Source of the DNA: Trinickia violacea
GTDB lineage: Bacteria > Pseudomonadota > Gammaproteobacteria > Burkholderiales > Burkholderiaceae
Direction of reading: 5' to 3'
DNA length: 64,000 nucleotides
Assembly: GCF_005280735.1 (NCBI RefSeq)
Contig: NZ_CP040078.1
Coordinates: 1,674,001 to 1,738,000 of the forward strand
Shown here piece after piece: positions 17,834 through 26,567 of this stretch. The stretch's first letter is position 1. Each line of letters starts with the position of its first letter. Made by a program: the position numbers and the translations under genes. The notes under the pieces were generated by a model that had not been told where the DNA came from, did not search any database, and was given only the letters and a program-made list of their open reading frames with translations.

Positions 17834-17959
17834 TTACAGCATACAGACCTGGCTCAGGTCCACGGTGCGCCGATATACGTTGCGATTCAGCCAGGGCACG
17901 AAAGTGTACTCGTCGTACGCGTTGAATCCGATGTAGATCCAGTTGTGCAGCGTGTTCAT
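17834..17959 (-). CDS. Small hypothetical protein, 41 residues
   Basis: A 41-residue frame with GGAG 6 bp before the ATG and a protein-like, aromatic-rich sequence (NWIYIGFNAYDEYTFVPWLN). Codon choice resembles real genes of the window rather than antisense noise. I do not recognise a family. It sits in the decayed stretch between the kinase and the gene at 18428. Confidence 0.45.
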   Translation of the reverse strand: MNTLHNWIYIGFNAYDEYTFVPWLNRNVYRRTVDLSQVCML

Positions 17960-18106
17960 GATGGGCTCCGCGGGGCTGTCCTTGTCCCCATGAGACAAAG
18001 GTAGGCGCCTGCGAGCGGCAAAGCTATTCTACGAACGGTTGGCGGCCTCCTGCGAAAGCGTGGCGGGTTCATACCTTGGTATGAGGCGCGCGCGGCGCGA
18101 CGGGCG

Positions 18107-18334
18107 AACGAGCGGCGCTTGGTCGTCGACGGCAAGGTGGACCTCGCACGCTCGCCGATCGGCATGGTGGTTCGCGAGGGTGCGCCGAAACCCGACATCA
18201 GCTCTGCCGACGCATTGCGCAGCACGCTGCTCGCAGCGAAGTCAATCGTCTATCCGGACAGCGCGAGCGGAATCTATATCGGCAACGAACTGTTTACGCG
18301 TCTTGGCTGTCGCCGCTCACCGACTCGCGCTTGA
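18107..18334 (+). pseudogene. Fragment of a ModA-like periplasmic substrate-binding protein
   Basis: The frame reads LVVDGKVDLARSPIGMVVRE, then GAPKPDISSADALRSTLLAA and KSIVYPDSASGIYI, the middle of a molybdate-type (substrate-binding domain) ABC protein. It breaks off after NELFTRLG with unrelated residues and a stop. No N-terminal signal or first lobe is present, and the C-terminal third is missing. About 65 of the usual 250 residues survive, so it is non-functional debris of a transporter gene. The rest of 17748-18427 holds only the small minus-strand frame. Confidence 0.65.
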
Positions 18335-18427
18335 GGGTTTTCCTTAGCCTCGAGCACGGCAACAATGCCGATGGTTGGCCGTAGGCGGACATGCTAGGAT
18401 TTCTTTCAAACAACTCCGGAAACTGCT

Positions 18428-18811
18428 ATGCCGTTCATCTGCGAAAATGTTGAATGTCGTGCCGTGCTGGCTCGCGGGCAAGTCAGATCCAGTCACGAGG
18501 ACGAGGGGTGGTACTTCTACTGCCCGGACTGCAAAACCAGGAACGAGTTGAAAGATATCGGCGTACCTGGCGGACCTGTCGAGTTGGTTCAGCCAGAAAG
18601 ATCCGACCTTCCGCACAAGATAATAGCGACTGCTCGACCATTGGAGGACGGGCGGTACGCAGCGCAATTGCGCGTTCAAAGGGCACTCGGAACCAAAGGA
18701 ACTTACGCGGTCGAAGAGCACTGGGAGCAGCTCGGTGTATTCCCCGACGCGCAAGAGGCCATAGCGCATGCGAAGTCTATGGCAATCGACTTGCTGGAAC
18801 GAAAGGCATAG
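18428..18811 (+). CDS. Hypothetical protein with N-terminal zinc-ribbon-like cysteines
   Basis: A 127-residue protein. Cys5 and Cys10 with Cys32 and Cys35 (YCPDCKT) suggest a small zinc ribbon in residues 1-45. The second half (DGRYAAQLRVQR, then HWEQLGVFPDAQEAIAHAK) resembles small Burkholderiaceae proteins with a beta-sheet and a final helix. CCGGAAA precedes the ATG. No function can be assigned, and neighbours give no context. Confidence 0.65.
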   Translation: MPFICENVECRAVLARGQVRSSHEDEGWYFYCPDCKTRNELKDIGVPGGPVELVQPERSDLPHKIIATARPLEDGRYAAQLRVQRALGTKGTYAVEEHWEQLGVFPDAQEAIAHAKSMAIDLLERKA

Positions 18812-19036
18812 TCTCGAGCGGCACGCTGAATTGAGCCATACGTATCCATGAGCGGATCGTTACTGCCGGCCCACGACCATCGATCCGCACGGCAGCTTGG
18901 TGCTGTGCGGTGCGCATGCCGTGCAGAAAGCGATTCAGCTTTCGGGGCGCTCAATAAGCGGCATAAGCGAATGCTGAATCACGCCGAATACGTCGTTAGA
19001 CACGATGTGACTGGCTTGTATTCAACGAACCTTAAC

Positions 19037-19495
19037 TCACGAAGCACCACTGGCAGCGAGCTTGACAAATAGTTTGGCTGCTTCGTTGCCATGGGACAAG
19101 GCGCGCAGTGCAAGGGAGAGCGCTAGCTGGGCGTCGTGGGAGGCTGCGCTACGATCCTGATCGAAGAGCTTGGCCGCGTGGCGCATATGCTGAGCCGCCT
19201 GCGTGTGAAGATCCACAGCTGCCGCATGATGTTTTGCAACGTCTGCGGCACTGACGTCTGAGCCGGTCGATGGAGGCGTTATCGACGGCGGATTGGCGCT
19301 ATGCGCGCCAGCTTCGTGTGCCTGATCGATCGCGTGCAACGTATGGCCATGGGCCATCATCGCCAGTTGTGCGGCGTGAACAAGGTCTCGACCGTCCTCG
19401 AAATGCCGCGACGCCTCGCGGTGATGTCGCGCGGCCTGCTCGTGGTGCGACGCCGCGGCTTCGAGATGCCCCTTCTTACTGTGCTTCGTGTTCAT
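19037..19495 (-). CDS. Histidine/alanine-rich helical hypothetical protein
   Basis: A 152-residue protein made of two similar helical halves (residues 10-60 and 82-140) joined by a Pro/Ser linker. Each half has spaced HH or HxxxH patterns (AAASHHEQAARHHREASRHF and AKHHAAAVDLHTQAAQHMRH). No signal peptide or membrane span. The internal repetition and His content suggest metal binding or a ferritin-like four-helix arrangement, but I do not recognise a named family. It stands alone on the minus strand. Confidence 0.65.
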   Translation of the reverse strand: MNTKHSKKGHLEAAASHHEQAARHHREASRHFEDGRDLVHAAQLAMMAHGHTLHAIDQAHEAGAHSANPPSITPPSTGSDVSAADVAKHHAAAVDLHTQAAQHMRHAAKLFDQDRSAASHDAQLALSLALRALSHGNEAAKLFVKLAASGAS

Positions 19496-19740
19496 ACGGG
19501 CTCCTGTGCAACTTCAGGACTGACTCCGATGGCGACCGATTTGAAGGCACAGTGGCGGGTCGCAAACTACCAGATCCTAGTCTACATCAGGGTCACGGGT
19601 TGATCTGGCGAGCAATGTAATCCCAATAGAGGTGGCAGCGCGAACGGGGCGGTGGCGGCCCGTCCGCAAGCGGTCATCGAGGCCGGCTAGCGATGGCCTG
19701 CTAATATTTGCTCTCTTGAGAGACAGTTACAGGACGAGGC

Positions 19741-20271
19741 ATGGGTTTCGAGCAACTCGCAGTACTTAAGCAGCAGCTGACAAAAGAAGCGAAAGAAGCA
19801 AAGCGGCAGGCGGCGAAGCCGCTTCGCCTCGCACAGCCTGCCGAATCCAAGGCGACCGGCCGTGGCCCGAAGAACGGGGCGGTCGACCCGGTCCTGCGCG
19901 CGATCGGCAAGTTACAGAAGCGCTTTCCGGCGGCCTTCCCCAAAAATCCAGCGCCGAAGGTGCCGCTGAAGATAGGGATTCTGACAGATCTCCTTACTCA
20001 CGCTGGAGAACTCGCGCTGAATGAAGCAGAGATCCGTCACGCGGTCGGCACGTGGTGCCGCGGTAGCCGTTACTGGGCATGCCTGACCGATGGAGCAGCA
20101 CGCGTCGACTTGGCCGGCGCGTCGGCGGGCCTAGTTACCGCGCGCGACGCTGCGTTCGCGCGCAACCAGGCGAAGGGTGCGTACGCTTCGCGCCGGCGAG
20201 GCCGAGGAGCGCCACCGCCGGACAACGCGCCGACGAGGCAGCCGCCATCCGCCGCGGGAGAGGTAGCGTAA
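19741..20271 (+). CDS. ProQ/FinO family RNA-binding protein
   Basis: A 176-residue RNA chaperone candidate. The ProQ/FinO core spans residues 50-125: KLQKRFPAAFPK, PLKIGILTDLL, and VGTWCRGSRYWACL, which contains the conserved Arg and Tyr of the RNA-binding face. Short basic, disordered tails flank it (KEAKEAKRQAAK before, ASRRRGRGAPPP after). Family members bind sRNA and mRNA 3' hairpins. The gene is monocistronic by position. Burkholderiaceae often carry several ProQ-like paralogs, so this need not be the main ProQ. Confidence 0.88.
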   Translation: MGFEQLAVLKQQLTKEAKEAKRQAAKPLRLAQPAESKATGRGPKNGAVDPVLRAIGKLQKRFPAAFPKNPAPKVPLKIGILTDLLTHAGELALNEAEIRHAVGTWCRGSRYWACLTDGAARVDLAGASAGLVTARDAAFARNQAKGAYASRRRGRGAPPPDNAPTRQPPSAAGEVA

Positions 20272-20371
20272 TCGCGGTCGATCTGCTTCGCAATCTGCCG
20301 CCCATCACGACAGTCACTTCAATCTTCCGAAGTTCGACAGTGCGATTAGTGCTGTCTGGACTAACGGCCGG

Positions 20372-20662
20372 TCAATGTGCCGTAGATTGCTCCGAACCAT
20401 CGAGCAATAGCTCGTCGATCAGGCGCGTGGTCAGTGCCAGCTGCTTTTCGAGCGACACGCGCGCCACTTCCGCACCTACTTTGTCGCCACGTGCGACGGC
20501 GATGTGAGTCTGCGTCGCGAGGCGCAACACGGACTCCGATGCGAGATGCAGACCGCGCATCATGCCCGCGTCGAAGTCCTGCGACGGACTGTTCCATTCG
20601 GACATCGATGCGTCCGGCAGGCCAACTTCGAACTGACGACTTTTGCGGTGACGGAAGGACAT
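20372..20662 (-). CDS. Small hypothetical protein, 96 residues
   Basis: A mostly helical protein (residues 35-88) without signal or membrane segments. GGGAG lies 7 bp before the ATG, and composition is unlike the frames around it. No recognised domain. It converges on the proQ-like gene with a 100-bp gap. Confidence 0.5.
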   Translation of the reverse strand: MSFRHRKSRQFEVGLPDASMSEWNSPSQDFDAGMMRGLHLASESVLRLATQTHIAVARGDKVGAEVARVSLEKQLALTTRLIDELLLDGSEQSTAH

Positions 20663-21029
20663 CTCAAGCTCCCTGCGCGATTGGCGCGATGTTAGTGTGC
20701 GCCGACGAGGGGGAGTCCAATTGGTTGAAAAGAAGCCAACTTTTGAGTTAATCCCTCGCGATCGAAAGGACGAGAATGTTGCTGAGAATGGGGCGGGTCG
20801 CGCTTTCTAGCAGCGACGGGGGAACGCCTGAAGCCCGTGCTGGCGAGGAGTTGGGTTGCAGGCTTTCTTGTGTGCTCACATTCGTACCGATTCGGCTACC
20901 CGGCGATTTGTGTCGCAATGTATCCACGGCCCGTCGCGATACACAACCTTTCAGAAGCGCGGTGGGCTCGACACAAGCCAGATACGTCCGCGGGGTCTAA
21001 TCGATTCGACCCAACAAGGAGAATGACTC
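20663..21029. other. Intergenic region, nothing recognised
   Basis: 367 bases between divergent genes, expected to hold the promoter of the hydrolase at 21030. Short open frames here lack ribosome sites and protein-like composition. Confidence 0.4.
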
Positions 21030-22082
21030 ATGTCCAATGAGATCAACAACCGTCGCCGGCGCTTTTTCGGGGCGGCGGTCGTCAGCGTCGGTGCGATGGA
21101 ATCCCTCTTGAGCGGGCTCGTGCACGCGCAATCCGCGCAAGCGAGCGAGCCTTCCGCCAAGGCGGGTATCGCGACATCGAGCGCCGTGTTCACCGACATC
21201 AAGCAGATCAACGCCGGCGCTTTGAATATGGGCTATGCGGAAGTCGGCCCCGCCAATGGCCCAGTGGTCATCTTGCTGCATGGCTGGCCGTATGACATCC
21301 AGAGCTATGCGGATGTCGCGCCTCGGCTTGCGTCGGCGGGGTATCGTGTGATCGTTCCGTACTTGCGCGGCTACGGGACGACGCGCTTTCTTTCCAGTGA
21401 AACGGTCCGCAACGGCCAGCAGTCGGTAGTCGCCGTCGACATCATCGCGCTCATGGATGCGCTGAAGATCCAGAAGGCCATCCTTGGCGGTTACGACTGG
21501 GGCGCACGCACGGCCAACATCATCGCGGCGCTGTGGCCGGAGCGTTGCAAGGCGATGGTGTCGGTGAGCGGTTATCTGATCGGCAGTCAGGCGGCCAACG
21601 CGGCGCCGTTGCCGCCGAAGGCGGAGCTGGCATGGTGGTATCAGTTCTACTTCGCGACGGAGCGGGGCAGGCTAGGCTATGAAGCGAATCGGCACGATTT
21701 CGCGAAGCTGATCTGGCAACTTGCCTCGCCGAAATGGAACTTCGACGATGCGACCTTCGATCGAACCGCAAGCGCCTTCGACAATCCGGACCACGTCGCC
21801 GTCGTGATCCACAACTACCGCTGGCGGCTGGGCCTCGCAGAGGGCGAACCGCAGTACGACGCGCTGGAAAAACGTCTTGCCACGGCGCCGTTGATCGCCG
21901 TGCCGACGATCACCCTCGAAGGCGACGCCAATGGCGCGCCTCATCCCGAGCCGGCTGCGTATGCGAAGAAGTTTTCGGGCAAATACCTGCATCGGACCAT
22001 CACAGGCGGCATCGGCCACAACTTGCCGCAGGAAGCGCCGAAGGCGTTTGCGGACGCGATCATCGAGGTCGCCAGTTATTGA
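21030..22082 (+). CDS. Tat-exported alpha/beta hydrolase (epoxide hydrolase / dehalogenase-like)
   Basis: A 350-residue hydrolase. The N terminus NNRRRRFFGAAVV, a hydrophobic run and AQSAQA form a Tat-type signal, so it should act in the periplasm. The hydrolase core has the oxyanion motif HGWPYD at residues 84-89 and the nucleophile elbow GGYDWGA with Asp156. An Asp nucleophile points to epoxide hydrolases or haloalkane dehalogenases rather than esterases. The final IGHNLPQEAP supplies the His. AAGGAG precedes the start. A strong shared terminator follows. Confidence 0.85.
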   Translation: MSNEINNRRRRFFGAAVVSVGAMESLLSGLVHAQSAQASEPSAKAGIATSSAVFTDIKQINAGALNMGYAEVGPANGPVVILLHGWPYDIQSYADVAPRLASAGYRVIVPYLRGYGTTRFLSSETVRNGQQSVVAVDIIALMDALKIQKAILGGYDWGARTANIIAALWPERCKAMVSVSGYLIGSQAANAAPLPPKAELAWWYQFYFATERGRLGYEANRHDFAKLIWQLASPKWNFDDATFDRTASAFDNPDHVAVVIHNYRWRLGLAEGEPQYDALEKRLATAPLIAVPTITLEGDANGAPHPEPAAYAKKFSGKYLHRTITGGIGHNLPQEAPKAFADAIIEVASY

Positions 22083-22139
22083 GTCCGGTCGAAGCAGCGC
22101 TCCGGCATGCCTTGTTTGAGGCGGGCGTCGATTCATGAA

Positions 22140-22166
22140 AAAGGGCACGACATTGTCGTGCCCTTT
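22140..22166. terminator. Bidirectional terminator between hydrolase and DUF3443 genes
   Basis: Arms AAAGGGCACGACA (22140-22152) and its complement (22154-22166) form a perfect 13-bp stem with A-rich bases before and T-rich bases after. It therefore serves both convergent genes. Confidence 0.85.
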
Positions 22167-22213
22167 CGTCTTAGCAAGTCAACGCGCCACCACGCGTTGA
22201 CGAACCGCCGCTG

Positions 22214-23494
22214 TTAGAACGCGACGTAAGGCCCGGTGCCGCCGGGCGTCGAGTGGCCTTGAATCGCCGTGTACACCGTGCGGCCAAAGAAGAACGGCAG
22301 CCCCAGATCCGCGAGCTGGCCAGTGCCGAACGTTGCGGTGAGCGGGGTCGACGGCGTCGAATCGGCGCCGAGCGAATTCTGCACCCAGTTCCCGGTCGCG
22401 TGCAGCGTCTGTTCGCTGACGATATCGAAGCTCACCGACGCGTTGGTGCCGCTCACCCCTTGCAGCGTCCCAGCGATCACCCACGGCACGGTGGGACACA
22501 GCCAGCTCGTGCTGGCGCAAACCGGAAGCCCGGTGTTCGGCAGGAAGTAGTTGTTCGTGCCGCTATCGATGATCGTGAACGGTGTCGAGTTGCCGTTCAA
22601 ATTCGAGCTGAAATAGTGCGTGCCCGCTTGGGTCGTGAAGATCTGCGCCGACCCCAACTGGTTGTTCGACTGCGTGCCGATGCCGAAGGTCAGCGTGCCG
22701 AAGATGGCTGGCGCAGTCGTCGCCACTGCCGGGAGTTGTAGCGCGACGCCGTTGTTGTCGGTTGCGAAGTGCGCCACGGGATTGACGACCAGCGAGGACG
22801 TCGGCGTCAAGACCGGCGTGCAGGCGGTCGACGACGACGTGCACGAGTAGTACGACGGCGTGCCGGTCGTGCTCGACGTGCAGCCCGAGCAGTCTTCGGC
22901 CTGTGTGCCGATGCCGAGAATGCCGTTTGCGCCCATGATCGACGGCGTGTCCATGGCCTGCGAGCCGCTGCAGTTGCTGGTCGGCACGGGGCCGACCGAG
23001 TCGCCGGCGATCTGCACCGGAATGTTCGACGCCGTTTCGCTCGCGAGCTTCACGTCGAGCATGCGGACCGAACCCCACGTGTAGCCGCTGCCGAACTCCG
23101 CGCACTCGGCGAGCGAGCCGCCGCCTGTCGCGGTTGCAGGGGCGAGCGCGGCGAACGTCGAGTTCAGCACCGATGCCTGGAGACGCAGCCCCGACGAGCC
23201 GGTATCGACGAGCACGTTGTTGATCGTCTGGCAGTTCGTCGTGTTGGGAACGCAGATCGTCACGCTCGTCATCGGCACGTTGGGCGCGTTGTTGAACGAG
23301 TTCTGGGTGACGATGACGAGCTGCTGGTTGCTCGCCAATGCCGGCGTGGGCGTCGAAGCCGGCGTCGACGGGCTCGCGGTGGTCGAGCTGGAATTGGCGG
23401 CCGTGCCGCTGCTGCCGCCGCCACCGCCGCATGCGGTGAGGGCGAGTGCCGCGATCAGGGCGGAGAAGGGTGCGAGGAGGCGAGTCATCTTCAT
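22214..23494 (-). CDS. DUF3443 lipoprotein
   Basis: A 426-residue protein with a lipoprotein signal: LIAALALTACGGGGGSS, with the lipid-anchored Cys near residue 22. A Ser/Thr/Pro linker to residue 55 is followed by the DUF3443 domain. That domain holds a DTGSSGLRLQ motif like the active-site DTG of pepsin-type aspartic proteases, and a second DSGTNNYFLP. The two motifs suggest an aspartic-protease-like fold. It follows the DUF2844 gene with a 12-bp gap on the same strand. The pair is common in Burkholderia; its role is unknown to me. Confidence 0.85.
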   Translation of the reverse strand: MKMTRLLAPFSALIAALALTACGGGGGSSGTAANSSSTTASPSTPASTPTPALASNQQLVIVTQNSFNNAPNVPMTSVTICVPNTTNCQTINNVLVDTGSSGLRLQASVLNSTFAALAPATATGGGSLAECAEFGSGYTWGSVRMLDVKLASETASNIPVQIAGDSVGPVPTSNCSGSQAMDTPSIMGANGILGIGTQAEDCSGCTSSTTGTPSYYSCTSSSTACTPVLTPTSSLVVNPVAHFATDNNGVALQLPAVATTAPAIFGTLTFGIGTQSNNQLGSAQIFTTQAGTHYFSSNLNGNSTPFTIIDSGTNNYFLPNTGLPVCASTSWLCPTVPWVIAGTLQGVSGTNASVSFDIVSEQTLHATGNWVQNSLGADSTPSTPLTATFGTGQLADLGLPFFFGRTVYTAIQGHSTPGGTGPYVAF

Positions 23495-23506
23495 GTCCGC
23501 GCCTCC

Positions 23507-23965
23507 TTATTGAATCGCGCTGGCGGCGACGCCAGACGGCAGTGCGTTGGGCAGATAGGCGTGGCCGCTGAAGGCGCCGGCCCGGCCGCCGACCTGGGCG
23601 ACCAACCCCGCTTGATTGACGATGACCATGCTCAAGCCGCCGTTGGCTTTGCGGTAGTCGCTCGCGCCTTGCTGCAGCGGCGCGTAGTAGCTGCCGAACA
23701 GCACCGTGAGGTCGGGCATCGACGGGCCGCTCCAGCTCACGCCGAACACGGCGCCGTTCGCGACGTACTCGCGCACGACCAGGCCATCGCTGAACGTCGT
23801 GACATTGACCGAGTAACCGGACCCGGCTTGCGTCGCGACGCTGGCCGAAGCGGTGGGGTGGAGGTTGGCGGGGGTGGAGGGGCTACCTCCGAGTGCGGCG
23901 TATGCCGTGGACGTGAAGCAAAAGGCGACCGTCGCGGCGCAGGCCGCGATTCTTGTAATGCGCAT
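23507..23965 (-). CDS. DUF2844 exported protein
   Basis: A 152-residue protein with a Sec signal peptide (MRITRIAACAATVAFCFTST, then AYA) and a compact beta-rich domain (VVREYVANGAVFGVSWSG, DLTVLFGSYYAP). This matches the DUF2844 family. It is the first gene of a two-gene operon with the DUF3443 lipoprotein and is probably periplasmic. Perhaps it is a partner or substrate of the protease-like DUF3443 protein; that is inference from pairing only. Confidence 0.85.
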   Translation of the reverse strand: MRITRIAACAATVAFCFTSTAYAALGGSPSTPANLHPTASASVATQAGSGYSVNVTTFSDGLVVREYVANGAVFGVSWSGPSMPDLTVLFGSYYAPLQQGASDYRKANGGLSMVIVNQAGLVAQVGGRAGAFSGHAYLPNALPSGVAASAIQ

Positions 23966-24211
23966 GAAAACCCTCGTAAGCCATTTATTTTGTAAAGGTC
24001 CGCTCGATATCGAGCGGGGCCCGAGGGAGTATTACGGCGAAGATTTGGAAATATTTAGGGGCGGGATGCTGAAGCGGGCTGTAAGGTAATCCGTACATCG
24101 CAACTAACGGTCAGCCCCGCCAACCCCCGCCAAATTGGGCGAGGGCGCGGCTAGATAGAAACGTCGACGCCCTTATCCCGTGCGCTCAGGGCGTGCGCAC
24201 GGCTACTTCGC

Positions 24212-24445
24212 TCAACGGTTGCCGTCAAGCAAATCGCCCAGGATTTCGTCGAACGCGGCTTGCGCGTCTTCGAGTTCTTGCAGGGCGGCGTCGAACGTTT
24301 GCAGCGCGAATTGTGACGGGTTGCCGGCGCCTTGCGGCGGGAACTGTGATTGCAGCGACGCGAACGCCGTCTGGACTTGGCGCGTGGCGTTCAGGACGCG
24401 CTCCATCGCGCGGGTTTCTTCGGCTCGTGCCTGTTCGGGATTCAT
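24212..24445 (-). CDS. Small helical hypothetical protein, 77 residues
   Basis: GGAG lies 8 bp before the ATG at 24445; a longer frame starts at 24478 without such a site. The protein (MNPEQARAEETRAMERVLNA onward) is helical with a Pro-rich break and an acidic C terminus, and has no signal peptide. No recognised family. Confidence 0.6.
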   Translation of the reverse strand: MNPEQARAEETRAMERVLNATRQVQTAFASLQSQFPPQGAGNPSQFALQTFDAALQELEDAQAAFDEILGDLLDGNR

Positions 24446-24617
24446 CGGAAAGACTCCATGGTTCGTTGGCGTCGCCACTATGCCATGCGCGGCCCAGGCA
24501 GGTTAGGGGAAAGCTCCAAAATATCGATATGACGCTTTGAAAATGGCCAGAAATCTCTCCGCCGTCGATTGCAAGATAGAGCCCTATTTAGAACCTTATT
24601 CATCCACGTCGCGCGTC

Positions 24618-25247
24618 ATGGTTTCCAGTCATTTGCTGATCGTTTATATCGCTGCATTGGTCGTCGTTTTTGCGGTGCCGGGGCCGGACATGGCCCTCGT
24701 GCTGCAAACCAGCATCGGACGGGGTGCGCGCTCGGGGCTCGCCGCCGCGGGCGGGCTCGGCGTTTCGCGGGCGACGCACGTGACGCTCTCGGCGTGCGGC
24801 GTGGCGGCGCTTCTGCAAAGCGCGCCATGGCTCTATGAAGCGGTGCGGTATGGCGGCGCGGTGTATCTGGCCTACGTCGCGATTCAGATTTTCCGCTCGC
24901 CTGTGTTCGCCTTGCCGGCGGGCGACGAGGCGGATCGCTCATCCAGCCCTTCGCGCGCGATGTTCGTCAAGGGCTTGTTCACGAACCTGCTCAATCCGAA
25001 GGCGCTGTTGTTCTGTTCCGTGCTGCTGCCGCAGTTCGTGCGTCCCGAGGCAGGCCCGGTCGCGCTGCAAGTGACCGAACTCGGCGTTCTGCTCGTGGTG
25101 ACCGGCGCGTGTTTCGACATGGTCTACGCGTTCGGCGCCGCGCGGATCTCGAACTGGATGCGCTCGCATCCGCTCGCGCAGACCCTGCAGCGTTGGACGT
25201 TCTCCGCCGCGCTGATCGGCTTTGCGTTGCGCCTGTCTTTGGACTGA
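24618..25247 (+). CDS. LysE/RhtB family amino-acid exporter
   Basis: A 209-residue membrane protein with six spans. Family marks are the N-terminal VVFAVPGPDMALVLQTSIGRG, then GLGVSRATHVTLSACG, and FVKGLFTNLLNPKALLF before span 4. RhtB-type proteins export amino acids such as homoserine, threonine or leucine. The start at 24618 is preferred because the upstream extension has no membrane or family features. No regulator is adjacent. Confidence 0.88.
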   Translation: MVSSHLLIVYIAALVVVFAVPGPDMALVLQTSIGRGARSGLAAAGGLGVSRATHVTLSACGVAALLQSAPWLYEAVRYGGAVYLAYVAIQIFRSPVFALPAGDEADRSSSPSRAMFVKGLFTNLLNPKALLFCSVLLPQFVRPEAGPVALQVTELGVLLVVTGACFDMVYAFGAARISNWMRSHPLAQTLQRWTFSAALIGFALRLSLD

Positions 25248-25266
25248 ACGCCGGACTGCAATCCCC

Positions 25267-25527
25267 TCAGCGGATAATTCGGATCGATAGGGAATCCGAA
25301 CTAACGGGTGTGCCTTGCGAAGCGGCGGCGGCCTTCGCCCGCGACTTGCGCGGCGTCGGCTTTGCTTGATGAGGGTGGTGGGCACTCTCGGACGCGCGGC
25401 GCACGGCCGCCGCAAAACGTTCGAGCGCGGATACCGAGCCGGACACGCTTTGGTAAATCTCGCTGCCGATCCGGCCGTCGAGGATGACTTGCATGCCCGA
25501 AGCACGCGCCAAGTCGATGATGTCCAT
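25267..25527 (-). CDS. Small hypothetical protein, 86 residues
   Basis: AGGGGG precedes the ATG. The N-terminal half (MDIIDLARASGMQVILDGRI) is compact and protein-like. The second half is a basic, disordered tail (KPTPRKSRAKAAAAS). It converges on the lysE-like gene. No function recognised; a nucleic-acid-binding tail is possible. Confidence 0.55.
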   Translation of the reverse strand: MDIIDLARASGMQVILDGRIGSEIYQSVSGSVSALERFAAAVRRASESAHHPHQAKPTPRKSRAKAAAASQGTPVSSDSLSIRIIR

Positions 25528-25759
25528 TTGCGCCCCCTCTTTCGAATTTCACAGTTCTTGATTGGATAACACGGCGTCGCGGGTGTTTATTCCGCGTGTT
25601 GATCCAGTTTCGGCGAGGCTTTCGTTCGCGGTCCGGGCTCGCTTGGATGGCGGCCCTCATGCCGTCAAGACGAATGCGGCGGCCGGGCTTTTCAAGGGGG
25701 AGGGGGTGTGGATTACGCGGATAGGCGGCGCCCCGCTGCCGGGGGCGCCGCCGTCGTGC

Positions 25760-26269
25760 TTAGTTCGACTTGCCGAGATAGTCGAGCTTGCCGATGTCGA
25801 CGCCGTTGTGACGCAGGATGTCGTACGCAGTCGTGACGTGGAAGTAGAAGTTGGGCATCACGAAGTAGAGCAGGTAGCTCGAGCCGGTGAACTCGATCGG
25901 GCCGGAGCGCATCTTGAGGACGATGTTGCGCTCCTCGCTGCCGTCGACCTGCGCGGGCGTGAATTCCTTCAGATACGCGATGGTCTTGTCGAGGCGTTCG
26001 CACAGCTCGTCGAATGTCACTTCGACGTCTTCGAATTTGGGCGCATCTACGCCGGCGAGACGGGCCACGCAGCCCTTCGCCGTGTCGGTGGCGATGTGCA
26101 CCTGCCGGTTCAGCGGCAGCATGTCCGGAAAGAGGCGGGCGCTTACGAACGCCGCTTGGTCGATCTGCTTTTCGGCGGCGTGTGCCTGGGCTTTGCCGAG
26201 GATGGTCTTCAGATTGGTCAGGCCGCGGACGAGCACGGGCACCGATGCTTGGTACATGGACAGGGTCAT
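25760..26269 (-). CDS. DUF1993 family protein
   Basis: A 169-residue protein that starts MTLSMYQASVPVLVRGLTNL and carries ARLFPDMLPLNRQVHIATD and NFYFHVTTAYDILRHNGVDI. This pattern is typical of DUF1993, related to the DinB-like four-helix bundle that often binds a metal with histidines. GAGGAA precedes the start. A longer open frame upstream lacks family resemblance. Activity is unknown. It is a single gene, divergent from the S53 peptidase across 298 bp in which I see no other feature. Confidence 0.85.
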   Translation of the reverse strand: MTLSMYQASVPVLVRGLTNLKTILGKAQAHAAEKQIDQAAFVSARLFPDMLPLNRQVHIATDTAKGCVARLAGVDAPKFEDVEVTFDELCERLDKTIAYLKEFTPAQVDGSEERNIVLKMRSGPIEFTGSSYLLYFVMPNFYFHVTTAYDILRHNGVDIGKLDYLGKSN

Positions 26270-26567
26270 GGAGGGTTCCTCGAGTTCTTCGATGGGCGCG
26301 CGCGACGTGCGCCGCAGGTGCCGCCTGTAACGCGGCGGTGGCGGACAAAAACCGCCGCCAGCATGATATGCCGAAAGCGGCTCGGCGCGCCGGCTTCCAA
26401 ATCGGCCGCGATGATTCGTCCAACGGATATCGAGGCCGCGCGACGCGTGTTGCGGTGCGTTTCTCGCGCCGCACAAGAATAGGTGGTGCGGCATCGTGTA
26501 TCCCGGAACTGCGCACGAGCGCTATTGTCGGAGCTTTGGCGTAGTCCTCGAATAGGAGCGTCAGACC

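Noticed and set aside
25562..26482. Long plus-strand frame opposite the DUF1993 gene
   Set aside because: The DUF1993 protein is a clear match on the minus strand. The plus frame has no domain.
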